Shown piece by piece: positions 8,373 to 21,770 of a stretch of 64,000 bases of DNA (positions are counted from its first letter, which is position 1; every line of letters starts with the position of its first letter). The notes beneath the pieces were generated by a model that saw only the letters and a program-made list of their open reading frames with translations, was not told the origin of the DNA and made no database searches. Origin of the DNA: Melittangium boletus DSM 14713 (GTDB lineage Bacteria; Myxococcota; Myxococcia; Myxococcales; Myxococcaceae); assembly GCF_002305855.1 (NCBI RefSeq), contig NZ_CP022163.1, forward strand, positions 1,488,292 to 1,552,291, given 5' to 3'. Both the position numbers and the translations under genes were made by a program.

Positions 8373-9722
8373 TCACGGCTTCGCGTGGTGCTCGAGAAAC
8401 CGCGTGTTCAGCTCCCCCGCGCGGAAGACCGGGTCGCGCAGGATGCGCAGGTGCAACGGGATGTTCGTCTTGATGCCCTCGATCCGGAAGCCCTCCAGCG
8501 CGTGGATGGACCGCTCGATGGCCTCCGCGCGCGTGGCCCCGGAGACGATGAGCTTGGCGATCATCGGATCATAATGAGGCGTGACGAGGTCCCCCTCGGC
8601 ATAGCCCGAGTCCAGGCGCACCCCCTCTCCCGAGGGGGGCTGGAACACCCGCAGCGGGCCCGGCGAGGGCAGGAAGCGCACCGGATCCTCCGCGTAGATG
8701 CGGAACTCGAGCGCCGCGCCCCGCCTCCGCACGTCCTCCTGCCGCACCGTGAGCCGCTCCCCCGCGGCGATGCGCAACTGCCAGGCGATGAGATCCAGCC
8801 CCGTGGTCAACTCCGTCACCGGGTGCTCCACCTGCAACCGGGCATTCATCTCGATGAAGTAGAAGCCCCCTTCCGCACAGAGGAACTCCACCGTGCCCGC
8901 GTTGGCGTAGCCGAAGGCACGCGCCGCGGTGAGCGCCGCCGAGAACAGCTTCCCGGCCAGCTCCTCGTCACGTCCCTCCGCGAAGAGCGGCGAGGGCGCC
9001 TCCTCCACCACCTTCTGGTGCCGGCGCTGGATGGAACACTCGCGCTCCAGGCCGTGGATGAGGTGGCCGTGGTGGTCGCCCAGGACCTGCACCTCGATGT
9101 GGCGCGGCGCCGGGAAGTAGCGCTCCAGGTAGATGCCCTCGCGGCCGAAGGCGGCCTTCGCCCGATCCGCGCACTGCCGGAAGACCTTCTCCAGCTCGGC
9201 GGGCGTGTGGGCCACGCCCATGCCAATGCCGCCTCCCCCTCCCGCCGCCTTGCACAACACCGGGTAGCCGATGCGCTCGGCGGCCACGCGCGCGGCGTCC
9301 ACGTCCGGCAGCACGTCCTCGCTGCCCGGCACCACGGGAACGCCCGCGGCGGCCACGAGCTGGCGCGCCTGGCTCTTGTCCTTCATCCGCAGCATCGCCT
9401 CGGCGGGCGGACCCACGAAGACGAGGCCCGCGTCCTGGCAGGCCCGGGCGAACCCGGCGCTCTCCGACACGAAGCCGTAGCCCGGGTGCACCGCGTCCGC
9501 GCCCGTGGCCCTCGCCGCCTCCAGGAGCGCGGGGATGTTCAGGTAGCTGTCCCGAGGGGGCGCCGGACCGAGCCGCACCGCCTCATCCGCCTCGCGCACG
9601 AAGGGCAACCCCGCGTCCGCGTCCGAATAGACCGCCACGGTGGCCAGCCCCATCCCCTTCGCCACCGTCTGGATGCGCCGGGCAATCTCACCCCGGTTGG
9701 CGATGAGCAGCTTCTTGAACAT
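8373..9722 (-). CDS. Biotin carboxylase subunit of an acyl-CoA carboxylase
   Basis: This is a 449-residue AccC-type ATP-grasp enzyme that carboxylates biotin with bicarbonate and ATP. It starts MFKKLLIANRGEIARRI, as AccC proteins do, and shows HPGYGFVSE, the glycine-rich ATP loop KAAGGGGGIGMG, IEVQVLGD, RECSIQRRHQK and the catalytic EMNARLQVEHPVTE. The ATG at 9722 has a GAGGGG ribosome-binding site and a promoter at 9749-9777. The length fits AccC without a fused biotinyl domain, which is supplied by the separate gene 36 nt downstream. Whether it serves acetyl-, propionyl- or methylcrotonyl-CoA carboxylase cannot be told, because no carboxyltransferase gene is nearby. The downstream hydratase hints at leucine catabolism. 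Confidence 0.9.
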   Translation of the reverse strand: MFKKLLIANRGEIARRIQTVAKGMGLATVAVYSDADAGLPFVREADEAVRLGPAPPRDSYLNIPALLEAARATGADAVHPGYGFVSESAGFARACQDAGLVFVGPPAEAMLRMKDKSQARQLVAAAGVPVVPGSEDVLPDVDAARVAAERIGYPVLCKAAGGGGGIGMGVAHTPAELEKVFRQCADRAKAAFGREGIYLERYFPAPRHIEVQVLGDHHGHLIHGLERECSIQRRHQKVVEEAPSPLFAEGRDEELAGKLFSAALTAARAFGYANAGTVEFLCAEGGFYFIEMNARLQVEHPVTELTTGLDLIAWQLRIAAGERLTVRQEDVRRRGAALEFRIYAEDPVRFLPSPGPLRVFQPPSGEGVRLDSGYAEGDLVTPHYDPMIAKLIVSGATRAEAIERSIHALEGFRIEGIKTNIPLHLRILRDPVFRAGELNTRFLEHHAKP

Positions 9723-9748
9723 GACCGCCCCTCGGTAGGTGATCGGCC

Positions 9749-9777
9749 AACCTAGACACCCCCTCCCGGACTGACAA
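9749..9777 (-). promoter_or_regulatory. Putative sigma-70 promoter of the biotin carboxylase operon
   Basis: TTGTCA (complement 9772-9777) and TAGGTT (complement 9749-9754) are spaced by exactly 17 bp on the minus strand. They lie 27-55 nt upstream of the ATG at 9722, giving a leader of about 20 nt that includes the GAGGGG ribosome-binding site. Confidence 0.5.
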
Positions 9778-9842
9778 GGAGACAACGCCCCCTGGGCCGG
9801 GAAGTTGCGAGCATGTAGGGAAATGGCGTAGCTTCCCAGGCC

Positions 9843-10220
9843 GTGAAGCCTCCCATGACAGGAAGAGTGGTGGATCTCCAGGGCGCGCGCCTCGAGCGGC
9901 GGCTGGAGCTGTACCGGGCGCGCGTCGCCGAGCGCCATCGCACCAACCGCGCGGCCGTGGAGTCGCTCTACGACGGAGGCACCCTCTTCTCGCCCCAGGG
10001 CACCCGCGCGGGACGGGCCCTGCTGCGCGCCCAGCAACTGCTCCAGCGCGCGAGCGGGCTGGTGGAGCTCCTGTCCGGAGAGGGCGTCATCCCCGCGCCC
10101 CGGCTGCCCGAGCACATCGACGCGCTCTACCGCGAGCTGGACACGCTCCTGGCGCGCAGTGACGCCCTGTCCGGGCGCCACCACCGGGCGGCGAGCGTGG
10201 CCCGCCTCCCCGGCCGCTGA
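9843..10220 (+). CDS. Conserved hypothetical protein, helical, Arg-rich
   Basis: This is a 125-residue protein (121 if it starts at the ATG at 9855). It is rich in Arg, Leu and Ala and is predicted mostly alpha-helical, with a charged N-terminal helix (LERRLELYRARVAERHR) and no membrane segment or recognised motif. It is divergent from the biotin carboxylase gene and convergent with ftsZ, whose stop codon begins after a single intervening base (10221). A weak promoter-like pair (TTGCGA at 9805-9810, TAGCTT at 9829-9834, 18-bp spacer) would put the transcript start only a base or two before the GTG, so the mRNA could be leaderless. Function unknown. Confidence 0.6.
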   Translation: MKPPMTGRVVDLQGARLERRLELYRARVAERHRTNRAAVESLYDGGTLFSPQGTRAGRALLRAQQLLQRASGLVELLSGEGVIPAPRLPEHIDALYRELDTLLARSDALSGRHHRAASVARLPGR

Positions 10221-10221
10221 C

Positions 10222-11436
10222 TCACGGCATCTCGGTCTGGCCCTGACGGCGCAGGAACGTCGGGATGTCGAACTGATCCTCGTCCAGGGGCAGCGCCGCG
10301 TCCTTCACCACCGCGGTGCGGTTGGACAGCGAGCGGCCCTCGGCGGGAGACAGCGTGCGAGCCCCCGCCTTCGCGGGCACCAGGCTGGCCACTTCCTCGC
10401 GCGCCGTGGACAGCGTGACGGGCGAGGGCCGCGTGACGACGGGCACCTGCACCACCGGCGCCGGCTGGCGCGCCTTGGAGTCGCGCGAGACGAAGCCCGT
10501 GGCGATGATGGTGATCTTCACCTCGTCCTGGATGTTGTCGTCGATGAGCGAGCCGAAGATGATCTCCGCGTCCGGATCCGCCGCGTCGTGCACCAGCGTG
10601 AGCGCCTCGTTGACCTCCTGAAGGGTCATCTCGCGGCCGCCCGTGATGTTGATGAGCAGGCCCGTGGCGCCGTCGATGGAGATGTCCTCGAGCAGCGGGC
10701 TGGAGATGGCCTGCTGCATGGCGGTGAGCGCGCGCTTGTCGCCCGTGGCCTGGCCCGTGCCCATGAGCGCCAGTCCCTTGTCGCTCATGATGGTCTTCAC
10801 GTCCGCGAAGTCCACGTTGATGTAGCCGTGGTACTGGATGAGATCCGAGATGCCCTGCACGGCGTTGAGCAGCACCTCGTCGGCGCGCTTGAACGTCTCG
10901 AGCAGCGGCATGGGCGCGTTGCTGAGCGTGAGCAGGCGCTGGTTCGGAATGGTGATGAGCGTGTCCACCGCGGCCTTGAGCTCCACCAGCCCCTGCTCGG
11001 CCTGCTTGCGGCGCTTGTTGCCCTCGAAGAGGAAGGGCTTGGTGACCACGCCCACCGTCAGGCACCCCAGGCTCTTGGCGATGTCCGCGATGATGGGCGC
11101 CGCGCCCGTGCCCGTTCCACCCCCCATGCCGGCCGTGACGAACACCATGTCCGCGCCCTCGATCATCGCGGCGATCTGATCGCGCGACTCGAGCGCCGCC
11201 TCGCGGCCCATCTCCGGATTGGCACCCGCGCCCAGGCCCTTCGTCAACGTCTGTCCGAGCTGCAGCCGCGTGGGTGCCTTGCTCGCCGCGAGCGCCTGGA
11301 CATCGGTGTTGGCGGCGATGAAGTCCACACGCTCAAGCTTCGCCATGATCATCGTATTGACGGCGTTGCATCCGGCGCCCCCAACGCCGATGACGCGAAT
11401 CTTGGCGGCCTGCTTGTTCTGCTCGAACTGGTCCAT
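10222..11436 (-). CDS. ftsZ: Cell division protein FtsZ
   Basis: This 404-residue tubulin-like GTPase forms the Z ring at midcell. Motifs include [17 protein letters not shown] (N-terminal nucleotide loop), the GTP signature [10 protein letters not shown], the T7-loop region [10 protein letters not shown] and a variable linker (about residues 320-390). The C-terminal peptide DIPTFLRRQ matches the conserved tail that binds FtsA and other partners. The start is ATG at 11436, preceded by AGAAGGAAACAC; longer in-frame starts would add a non-homologous N-terminus. Unlike the usual ftsA-ftsZ tandem, it is separated from ftsA by a divergent 4.2-kb histidine kinase gene, so it must use its own promoter in the 11437-11961 gap, where I found no convincing consensus. 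Confidence 0.97.
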   Translation of the reverse strand: MDQFEQNKQAAKIRVIGVGGAGCNAVNTMIMAKLERVDFIAANTDVQALAASKAPTRLQLGQTLTKGLGAGANPEMGREAALESRDQIAAMIEGADMVFVTAGMGGGTGTGAAPIIADIAKSLGCLTVGVVTKPFLFEGNKRRKQAEQGLVELKAAVDTLITIPNQRLLTLSNAPMPLLETFKRADEVLLNAVQGISDLIQYHGYINVDFADVKTIMSDKGLALMGTGQATGDKRALTAMQQAISSPLLEDISIDGATGLLINITGGREMTLQEVNEALTLVHDAADPDAEIIFGSLIDDNIQDEVKITIIATGFVSRDSKARQPAPVVQVPVVTRPSPVTLSTAREEVASLVPAKAGARTLSPAEGRSLSNRTAVVKDAALPLDEDQFDIPTFLRRQGQTEMP

Positions 11437-11961
11437 GTGTTTCCTTCTTTCGGCGCGGACCATCCCGAAGTCCGCGCGCGCGCCTACGGACACCATCTTC
11501 AGCAAGTCGCGATCTTTGGCAAGTTCTGAGCTACGAACCTGTAGCGCCACGTCGCATCGCCAAGTCGTCACAGGCACTTACGCGAGAGCCCCACCACAGC
11601 AACCGTGCGACGCGGTGGGTGCATCACACCTCTTGACTCGCGCGACGAGCGTTCCGGAGCACGGAGCGAACCTCGCTCCACGCATCGCGCCGCTCGTCAT
11701 CCACGAATCGGCTTCGCCTCGCTCGGATGCCCAGCCACCTCGCCACGGGCGGCCGACAGGCTCCTCCCCCCCCTTCGCGCGCGCCACGAATCGGGGAGCC
11801 GAGGCAGCGGCCGGGGTGTTCGGGACTGAGTCGATCCATCCCAGGGGTTCTCGGCAAGGACAAGAGACGCAACACACCCGAGGAGCCACCCGACTTCCAC
11901 GCTTCCGCCCGCCCACCCTGACGTATGGTTCCGCGGGGCAACTTCCTGATGAGGTGCACAC
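11437..11961. other. Divergent intergenic region between ftsZ and the double-hybrid kinase
   Basis: These 525 bp hold no coding frame that looks like a protein (the frames present are Arg/Pro/Ser-rich and lack family features). The region must carry the promoters for ftsZ on the minus strand and for the kinase on the plus strand. I see no pair of boxes good enough to call. A weak candidate for ftsZ is TTGCCA with GAAGAT at 16-bp spacing around 11492-11519. No strong hairpin was noticed. Confidence 0.5.
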
Positions 11962-16121
<4,160 letters not shown>

Positions 16122-16122
<1 letters not shown>

Positions 16123-16155
16123 AAAAAGGAAGGGGCCGCTGGGAGGGGCGGCCCC
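16122..16155 (-). terminator. Intrinsic terminator of the dcw cluster after ftsA
   Basis: GGGGCCGC (16132-16139) and GCGGCCCC (16148-16155) form a perfect 8-bp GC stem with an 8-nt loop. On the minus strand the stem is followed by TTCC and then a run of six T (complement 16122-16127). It begins 30 nt downstream of the ftsA stop. Its T-run overlaps the stop codon of the convergent histidine kinase gene. Confidence 0.75.
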
Positions 16156-16185
16156 GAAGGGTACTGCGGCACCTGTCACGACGAA

Positions 16186-17418
16186 CTAGAAGATCTCCTC
16201 CAGCCACTCGCGCATGCGGCCCTTGACCTTCTTGTAGACGTTCTCGTCGCGGATGCGGAACATCTTCCGGTCCAGGTGCTTGGCGCCGTAGACGACCAGG
16301 CCCACGCCGGTCGCGTACATGGGGCTCTTCACCACGTCCACGAGCCCGCCGATGCCGCGCGGCATGCCCCGGCGCACCGGCAGTCCAATCACTTCCTCGG
16401 CCAGCTCCGGCATGCCCGCGAGCAGCGTGGAGCCACCGGTGATGACCACGCCCGAGGCGAGCAGGTCCTCGTAGCCGCACTTCTGGATCTCCCGGTGCAC
16501 GAGCTGGAAGATCTCCTCCACGCGCGGCTCCAGGATCTCACAGAGGATCTGCCGGCCGAGCACGCGCGGCTGACGGCCGCCCACGCTGGGCACCTCGATG
16601 GTCTCGTCCTTGTTGACGAGCGAGGACAGGGCGCAGCCGAACTTCTGCTTGATGCGCTCGGCCTCGTGGGCCGGGGTGCGCAGGCCGATGGCGATGTCGC
16701 TCGTCAGGTTGTTGCCGCCGAGCGCGATGACGGCGGTGTGGACGATGGAGCCGCCGGAGAAGATGGCGATGTCGGTGGTGCCGCCGCCGATGTCGACGAG
16801 GCACACGCCCAGCTCCTTCTCGTCCTCGCCCAGCACGGCCTCGGCGGAGGCGAGCGGCTGCAGGACGATGTCCGCCACGTTGAGGCCCGTGCGGTTGGCG
16901 CACTTGACGATGTTCTGCGCGCTGGACACGGCGCCGGTGACGATGTGCACCTTGGCCTCCAGCCGCACCCCCGCCATGCCCAGGGGCTCCTTGATGCCGC
17001 CCTGGTCATCGATGATGAACTCCTGGGGCAGGACATGGATGACCTCGCGGTCGAGCGGAATCGCCACGGCCTTGGCCGCGTCGATGACGCGCGCGATGTC
17101 CGGCTCGCGCACTTCCTTGTCCTTCACCGCGACGATTCCCTGGGAGTTGAAGCCCTTGATGTGGCCCCCGGCGATGCCGGTGTACACGTGGGAGATCTCG
17201 GCGCCGGCCATGAGCTCGGCCTCCTCCACCGCGCGGCGGATGGAGGACACGGTCGCCTCGATGTTGACCACCACGCCCTTGCGAAGACCCTTCGACGGAT
17301 GAGTCCCGATGCCGATGATGTCGATCCCATTGTCGGTCAGCTCCCCGACGATGGCGCAGATCTTCGTCGTGCCGATATCGAGGCCGACGATGATCTCCCC
17401 GGACTTCTGCTTCGCCAT
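16186..17418 (-). CDS. ftsA: Cell division protein FtsA
   Basis: This 410-residue actin-fold ATPase anchors FtsZ polymers to the membrane and signals to the septal synthase. Visible features are phosphate 1 VGLDIGTTKICAIVGE, the FtsA-specific 1C subdomain in place of actin 1B, phosphate 2 CLVDIGGGTTDIAIF, the adenosine motif VITGGSTLLAGMPELAE, and a C-terminal amphipathic helix KVKGRMREWLEEIF that serves as the membrane target. The length is normal. It is the last gene of the dcw cluster, followed by an intrinsic terminator. The upstream gap to ftsQ is 46 bp. The start ATG is preceded by GGGAGGGCAGTC. Confidence 0.97.
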   Translation of the reverse strand: MAKQKSGEIIVGLDIGTTKICAIVGELTDNGIDIIGIGTHPSKGLRKGVVVNIEATVSSIRRAVEEAELMAGAEISHVYTGIAGGHIKGFNSQGIVAVKDKEVREPDIARVIDAAKAVAIPLDREVIHVLPQEFIIDDQGGIKEPLGMAGVRLEAKVHIVTGAVSSAQNIVKCANRTGLNVADIVLQPLASAEAVLGEDEKELGVCLVDIGGGTTDIAIFSGGSIVHTAVIALGGNNLTSDIAIGLRTPAHEAERIKQKFGCALSSLVNKDETIEVPSVGGRQPRVLGRQILCEILEPRVEEIFQLVHREIQKCGYEDLLASGVVITGGSTLLAGMPELAEEVIGLPVRRGMPRGIGGLVDVVKSPMYATGVGLVVYGAKHLDRKMFRIRDENVYKKVKGRMREWLEEIF

Positions 17419-17464
17419 GACTGCCCTCCCAGGCCCCCCACTTTCGTGAAAGGGGCGCGATCTC

Positions 17465-18319
17465 CTACTGCGCCGAGGCCCCGGTCCTCTCGGAGACGGG
17501 GCTCGAAAGCTTCACCGCCACCCAGCCGGGACGCGCCCGGTTCTCCAGGTGGATGACGTCCGCGGCCAGGCCACGGCTCTTCAATTCGTCGCGCACACGC
17601 GCGAGCCTCTTCAACTTGGCGTCCGTCTCGCCCTGCCCCAACAACACTTCCGTCCCGTCCGCCAATACCAGCACCATGCCCTCGGGCACGACGCGCACTT
17701 CGCTCAACCGGTCGCGCTTGCCCGGCTGCGTGGCCGCGTAGGCGCGCAGCACGGCCAGCGCCTCACGCAGGCGCTCGCGCGTGCGGGACTCGTCCGACAG
17801 GTACGCCTCCCGCTCCATGCCGGTGATGAGCACCAGGTCCAGTCCATCCCCGGGCTGCAGCCGCTTGAAGGGCTCGGCGTCCTCGTCCAGCAGGTACAGG
17901 TCGCTGAGCACCGCGAGCGCCGCCGGGACGTGCTCGGACACCTCCACGGACACACTGGAGGGGAAGTGCCGCCGCACCTTCACGTCGCGCACCCAGGGAT
18001 GGGTGTCCATGGCGCGCTCGAGCGCCGCCACGTCCAGGGACCACAGGTTCTGCCCCACCGTCAGCCCGGACAGCTTGAGCAGCTCGCCCGCGTGCGCCCG
18101 CTGCAACCCGCTGAAGGACGTCTCCTTCAAGAGGAAGAAGGGCGAGGTGAGCGCCCAGTGCCGCAGCTCGATGGAGCCCCAGACGAGGGCACATGTCAGA
18201 CCGGTCAGGAGAATGGCCTTGGCGAGTCCGGGCCCATGCGTCCGCACGGCGCCCTTCATCGCCTCCTTCTTCTGAGCGACGTCCTGGTGACGCCGATTCT
18301 TGGGCTGACCGAATGCCAT
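17465..18319 (-). CDS. ftsQ: Cell division protein FtsQ
   Basis: This is a 284-residue bitopic membrane protein. A basic cytoplasmic N-terminus (about residues 1-30) is followed by one membrane segment (about 35-52, AILLTGLTCALVWGSIEL), then a POTRA domain (FFLLKETSFSGLQ, LTVGQNLWSLD, HPWVRDVKVRRHFPSSVSV) and the FtsQ/DivIB beta domain. FtsQ links FtsL/FtsB and regulates FtsWI activation. ATG at 18319 is chosen because it gives a short basic tail before the membrane helix; the longer open frame upstream has no family similarity. The 126-bp gap to ddl is the largest inside the cluster and holds an inverted repeat at 18372-18391. Confidence 0.93.
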   Translation of the reverse strand: MAFGQPKNRRHQDVAQKKEAMKGAVRTHGPGLAKAILLTGLTCALVWGSIELRHWALTSPFFLLKETSFSGLQRAHAGELLKLSGLTVGQNLWSLDVAALERAMDTHPWVRDVKVRRHFPSSVSVEVSEHVPAALAVLSDLYLLDEDAEPFKRLQPGDGLDLVLITGMEREAYLSDESRTRERLREALAVLRAYAATQPGKRDRLSEVRVVPEGMVLVLADGTEVLLGQGETDAKLKRLARVRDELKSRGLAADVIHLENRARPGWVAVKLSSPVSERTGASAQ

Positions 18320-18371
18320 GGTGTGGGTCGGCGCATGCTGCGCGCGGTTGGATCTCCATGCCAGTTTTTCG

Positions 18372-18391
18372 CTACAGACACGTCGCTGTAG
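18372..18391. repeat. Inverted repeat in the ddl-ftsQ gap
   Basis: CTACAG (18372-18377) and CTGTAG (18386-18391) form a 6-bp perfect inverted repeat around 8 nt. It lies 53-72 bp upstream of the ftsQ ATG. It has no T-tract on the transcribed side, so it looks more like a possible operator or mRNA structure than a terminator. Confidence 0.35.
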
Positions 18392-18445
18392 TCCGGCGCC
18401 CTTCGTGCAAGGGCCCGGCGCGTTCAATTCTTCGATGGGATGAAC

Positions 18446-19390
18446 TCAGGCCTTGACAGAGGCCCCTTGCAGCAGGCGCTCACACAGTCCGGGGAAGTCG
18501 ATGCCCCGGCCCGCGGCGATCTTCGGCAGCAGGCTGGACTCGGTCATTCCCGGCAACGTGTTGGTCTCCAGCAGGTAGACGTCTCCCGAGGGAGTCAGGA
18601 TGACGTCCGAGCGGGAGCCTCCACTGCACCCCAGGGCGCGGTGGGCACCCAGGCACACGTCGTTCACGCGCGCGTACTGCTCGGGCGGCAGGGGCGCGGG
18701 GAAGAGGTACCGGGTGGTCCCTCCCGACTGGTACTTGGCCTCGTAGTCGTAGAACTCGCGCGCGGCGACCACCTCGATGACGCCCAGGGCCTCGTCGTCC
18801 AGGACGCCGCCCTGCACCTCGCGGCCCTTGATGTACTGCTCCACCAGGAGGGTGCCCGCGCGTCCGGCCGCGTCCTCCACGGCGGCGAGGTAGGCCTCGC
18901 GCGTCTTGCACAGGTGGACGCCCACGCTGCTGCCCTCGCGGGAGGGCTTGACCACCACCGGCAGGCCGAAGGGGAGCGAGTCCACGGCGGCCAGGGCCTC
19001 TTCCTTCGAGGAGAAGGCGCGGTAGGGAGGCGTGGGGATGCCGTGGGCGACGAAGATCTGCTTGGCGAAGACCTTGTCCATGGCCAGGGACGAGGCCAGC
19101 ACGCCGCTGCCCGTGTAGGGGATGGCGAGACACTCGAGCAGACCCTGGACGCAGCCGTCCTCGCCAAAGCGGCCATGCAGGGCGATGAAGGCGACCTCCA
19201 CCTTCTCCGCCACGAGCCGCGCGGCCAGGTCGCGGCCCACGTCGATCTCCACCACGTCATAGCCGAGCCCCCGCAGGGCCTTGGCCACGGCGGCCCCGGA
19301 GCGCAACGACACTTCGCGCTCGGAGGACAGACCTCCGAGCAACACACCGACCCGCTTCCGCTTCAGCTCATCCTTGGACAGGGTGCTCAT
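18446..19390 (-). CDS. ddl: D-alanine--D-alanine ligase
   Basis: This 314-residue ATP-grasp ligase makes D-Ala-D-Ala for the pentapeptide. It shows VGVLLGGLSSEREVSLRSG at the N-terminus, FIALHGRFGEDGCVQG, IPYTGSGVLASSLAMDK, VVKPSREGSSVGV (ATP loop), and the metal/substrate end YLLETNTLPGMTESSL. The region before this reads GCSGGSRSDVI, where many Ddl enzymes have a GxxRxD pattern; the Arg and Asp are retained. ATG at 19390 overlaps the murB stop as ATGA, indicating translational coupling. It follows murB and precedes ftsQ, as in classical dcw clusters. Confidence 0.95.
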   Translation of the reverse strand: MSTLSKDELKRKRVGVLLGGLSSEREVSLRSGAAVAKALRGLGYDVVEIDVGRDLAARLVAEKVEVAFIALHGRFGEDGCVQGLLECLAIPYTGSGVLASSLAMDKVFAKQIFVAHGIPTPPYRAFSSKEEALAAVDSLPFGLPVVVKPSREGSSVGVHLCKTREAYLAAVEDAAGRAGTLLVEQYIKGREVQGGVLDDEALGVIEVVAAREFYDYEAKYQSGGTTRYLFPAPLPPEQYARVNDVCLGAHRALGCSGGSRSDVILTPSGDVYLLETNTLPGMTESSLLPKIAAGRGIDFPGLCERLLQGASVKA

Positions 19391-20319
19391 GGCAGGAAGA
19401 CTCCCACGCGCTTGACTTCGGGTTGTAACTCGACGCCCCGCTCCTCCTTCACGCGCGTTCGCATGAGGGTGAGAAGAGAGAGGACATCGTGGGCGGAGGC
19501 TCCGCCCAGGTTGACGATCCAGTTGGCGTGCAGCGGAGAGACCTGCGCACGGCCGATGATGTAACCCTTGAGGTGAACACTCTCGATGAGCCGCCCGGCG
19601 AAATCCCCCGGCGGATTGGTGAAGACACTGCCGAAGTTGGGCTGGCTCAGCGGCTGGGAGCGCTTGCGGTAGGCGAGGTCCTCGTCCATCACCTTCTTGG
19701 AGGCCACGAGGTCCCCCTTGGGCAGGAGGAAGCGCACGCGCGTCACCACGCCGCCCGGGGGCAGGTCCGAGTGCCGGTAGCGGTGGGGAATCTCCGCCTT
19801 GGAGAGCCACCCCACCCCCTCCGCGGTGGCCACCTCGACGGCCTCCACCACGCGGAAGCACTCGCCGTTCTTGGTGCCCGCGTTCATGGTGACCGCGCCG
19901 CCGAGCGTGCCCGGAATCCCGGCGAGGAATTCCGCGCCCACGAGCCCGTGCGCACGCATCTGGTTGCACAGCCGCACGATGGCCGCGCCCGCGCCGAGCG
20001 TGAGCCGGCCCTCGGCCTCCCCCACCTCGGCCTGCTCCGGGAAGAGATCGCCCGGTAGCTTCACGGTGATACCGGGAACGCCGCCATCGCCCACGAGCGT
20101 GTTGGCGCCCCCTCCGAGCACGGTGAGGGGCACGCCCTCCTCGCGCGCCAGGCGCAGCAGGGCCACGAGGGCGTCGGGCGAACGCGGACGGACGAGCGCC
20201 TCGGCCGGGCCCCCCACGCGCACGCTCGTGAGGGGCGCGAGCGGAGCGTCCGCGCTCACGTCACAGCCGGACAGGCGCCCCACCCGCTCGGGCAGGGACG
20301 AGGAGGAAACGGCCACCAT
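19387..20319 (-). CDS. murB: UDP-N-acetylenolpyruvoylglucosamine reductase MurB
   Basis: This 310-residue flavoenzyme reduces UDP-GlcNAc-enolpyruvate to UDP-MurNAc using NADPH. The FAD-binding features TSVRVGGPAEALVRP and VLGGGANTLVGDGG are visible, as are GAEFLAGIPGTLGGAVTMNAG, the YRHSDL segment and QPNFGSVFTNPPGDFAGRLIE with the catalytic Ser in GSVF. The layout is that of a type II (shorter-loop) MurB. ATG at 20319 is 5 nt from the murC stop. The gene ends with a 4-bp overlap into ddl. Confidence 0.95.
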   Translation of the reverse strand: MVAVSSSSLPERVGRLSGCDVSADAPLAPLTSVRVGGPAEALVRPRSPDALVALLRLAREEGVPLTVLGGGANTLVGDGGVPGITVKLPGDLFPEQAEVGEAEGRLTLGAGAAIVRLCNQMRAHGLVGAEFLAGIPGTLGGAVTMNAGTKNGECFRVVEAVEVATAEGVGWLSKAEIPHRYRHSDLPPGGVVTRVRFLLPKGDLVASKKVMDEDLAYRKRSQPLSQPNFGSVFTNPPGDFAGRLIESVHLKGYIIGRAQVSPLHANWIVNLGGASAHDVLSLLTLMRTRVKEERGVELQPEVKRVGVFLP

Positions 20320-20324
20320 GTGCC

Positions 20325-21755
20325 CTAGTCGCCCTTCCCCAGCCCGTGCCGCTTGAGCAGTTCGACGAGTTCCGGACCCACCTGGGTGATGTCGCCCGCG
20401 CCGAGCGTGAGCACGAGGTCTCCCTCGCGAAGCCGGGGCAACAGGGCGCGCGCCAGGTCCGTGCGCTTCTCCACGAAGGTGACGTCGCGGTGGCCGTGCT
20501 CGCGGATGGCCTCGGCCAGGGCGTCGGCGGTGGCGCCGGGGATGGGCTCCTCGCCCGCGGCATAGACGTTGGAGACGAAGAGCACGTCCGCGTCGTTGAA
20601 GGAGGTGGCGAACTCCTTGAAGAGCTCGTGGGTGCGCGTGTAGCGGTGGGGCTGGAAGGCCACCACGAGCCTGCGGCCGAAGGCGCGCCGGGCGCCCGCG
20701 AGCGTGGCCTGGACCTCGGTGGGGTGGTGCCCGTAGTCGTCCACCACGGTGATCCCCGCCACCTCGCCGCGCACGGTGAAGCGCCGCTGCACGCCGCCGA
20801 ACTCGGCCAGCGCGGCGCGCACCACGTCCAGGGGCACGTCCATCTCCTCGGCCGCGGCGATGACGGCCAGGGCGTTGAGCGCGTTGTGCGCGCCCACCAT
20901 GCGCACGCGGAACTCCCCGAGCGGCTCCTCCCGCCGGAAGGCCTCGAAGCGGGTGCTGAAGCCCTCGAGCCGCACGCCCTCCAGCCGGTAGTCCGCCATG
21001 TGCGAGCTGCCGTAGGTGACGAAGCGCTTCTCCAGGTGCGGCAGGAGCGACTGGACGTTGGGGTTGTCCAGGCACAGGACGTTGAGACCGTAGAAGGGCA
21101 CGCGGTTGCAGAAGGACGTGAAGGCCTCCTTCAGGTTCTCCAGCGTGCCGTAGTGGTCCATGTGCTCCGGGTCGATGTTGGTGACGATGGAGATGGACGG
21201 GTGCAGGTGCAGGAAGCTGCCGTCGCTCTCGTCGGCCTCCACCACCATGAGCTCGCTCTTGCCGAGCTTGGCGTTGGAGTCGAGCACGTTCACCTTGCCA
21301 CCCACCACGGCCGTGGGATCGAGGCCCGCGGCGGACAGCACGGTGGCCACCATGGAGGTGGTGGTCGTCTTGCCGTGGCTGCCCGCGACGGCGACGGCGT
21401 ACTTGAGCCGCATGAGCTCCGCGAGCATCTCCGCGCGGGGGATGACGGGAATCTTGCGCTGGCGCGCGGTGAGGACCTCGGGGTTGTCCTTGCGCACGGC
21501 CGAGGAGATGACGACCACGTCCGCGTGCACGAGGTTGTCCGCGCGGTGCCCCTCGAAGAGCGTGGCGCCCAGGCGCTCGAGGCGCCGGGTGATGTCACTG
21601 GCCTTGAGGTCCGAGCCGGACACGCGGTAGCCGAGGTTGAGCAACACCTCGGCGATGCCGCTCATGCCGATGCCGCCAATGCCCACGAAGTGCACGTGCG
21701 CGGCATGACGCGTCTTGAAGAGGCTCGTGGTCCTGGCGGGGCGCTGAGTCGTCAC
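20325..21755 (-). CDS. murC: UDP-N-acetylmuramate--L-alanine ligase MurC
   Basis: This 476-residue ligase adds L-Ala to UDP-MurNAc with ATP. The N-terminal Rossmann motif is [16 protein letters not shown], the ATP-binding loop [14 protein letters not shown], the metal-binding part [10 protein letters not shown] followed by [12 protein letters not shown], then the asparagine motif [10 protein letters not shown] and the C-terminal [10 protein letters not shown] and FQPHRYTRT. All are standard for MurC. The start is GTG at 21755, 15 nt after murG. Length is normal. Confidence 0.97.
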   Translation of the reverse strand: MTTQRPARTTSLFKTRHAAHVHFVGIGGIGMSGIAEVLLNLGYRVSGSDLKASDITRRLERLGATLFEGHRADNLVHADVVVISSAVRKDNPEVLTARQRKIPVIPRAEMLAELMRLKYAVAVAGSHGKTTTTSMVATVLSAAGLDPTAVVGGKVNVLDSNAKLGKSELMVVEADESDGSFLHLHPSISIVTNIDPEHMDHYGTLENLKEAFTSFCNRVPFYGLNVLCLDNPNVQSLLPHLEKRFVTYGSSHMADYRLEGVRLEGFSTRFEAFRREEPLGEFRVRMVGAHNALNALAVIAAAEEMDVPLDVVRAALAEFGGVQRRFTVRGEVAGITVVDDYGHHPTEVQATLAGARRAFGRRLVVAFQPHRYTRTHELFKEFATSFNDADVLFVSNVYAAGEEPIPGATADALAEAIREHGHRDVTFVEKRTDLARALLPRLREGDLVLTLGAGDITQVGPELVELLKRHGLGKGD

Positions 21756-21770
21756 GAAGGTATTTTCTCC

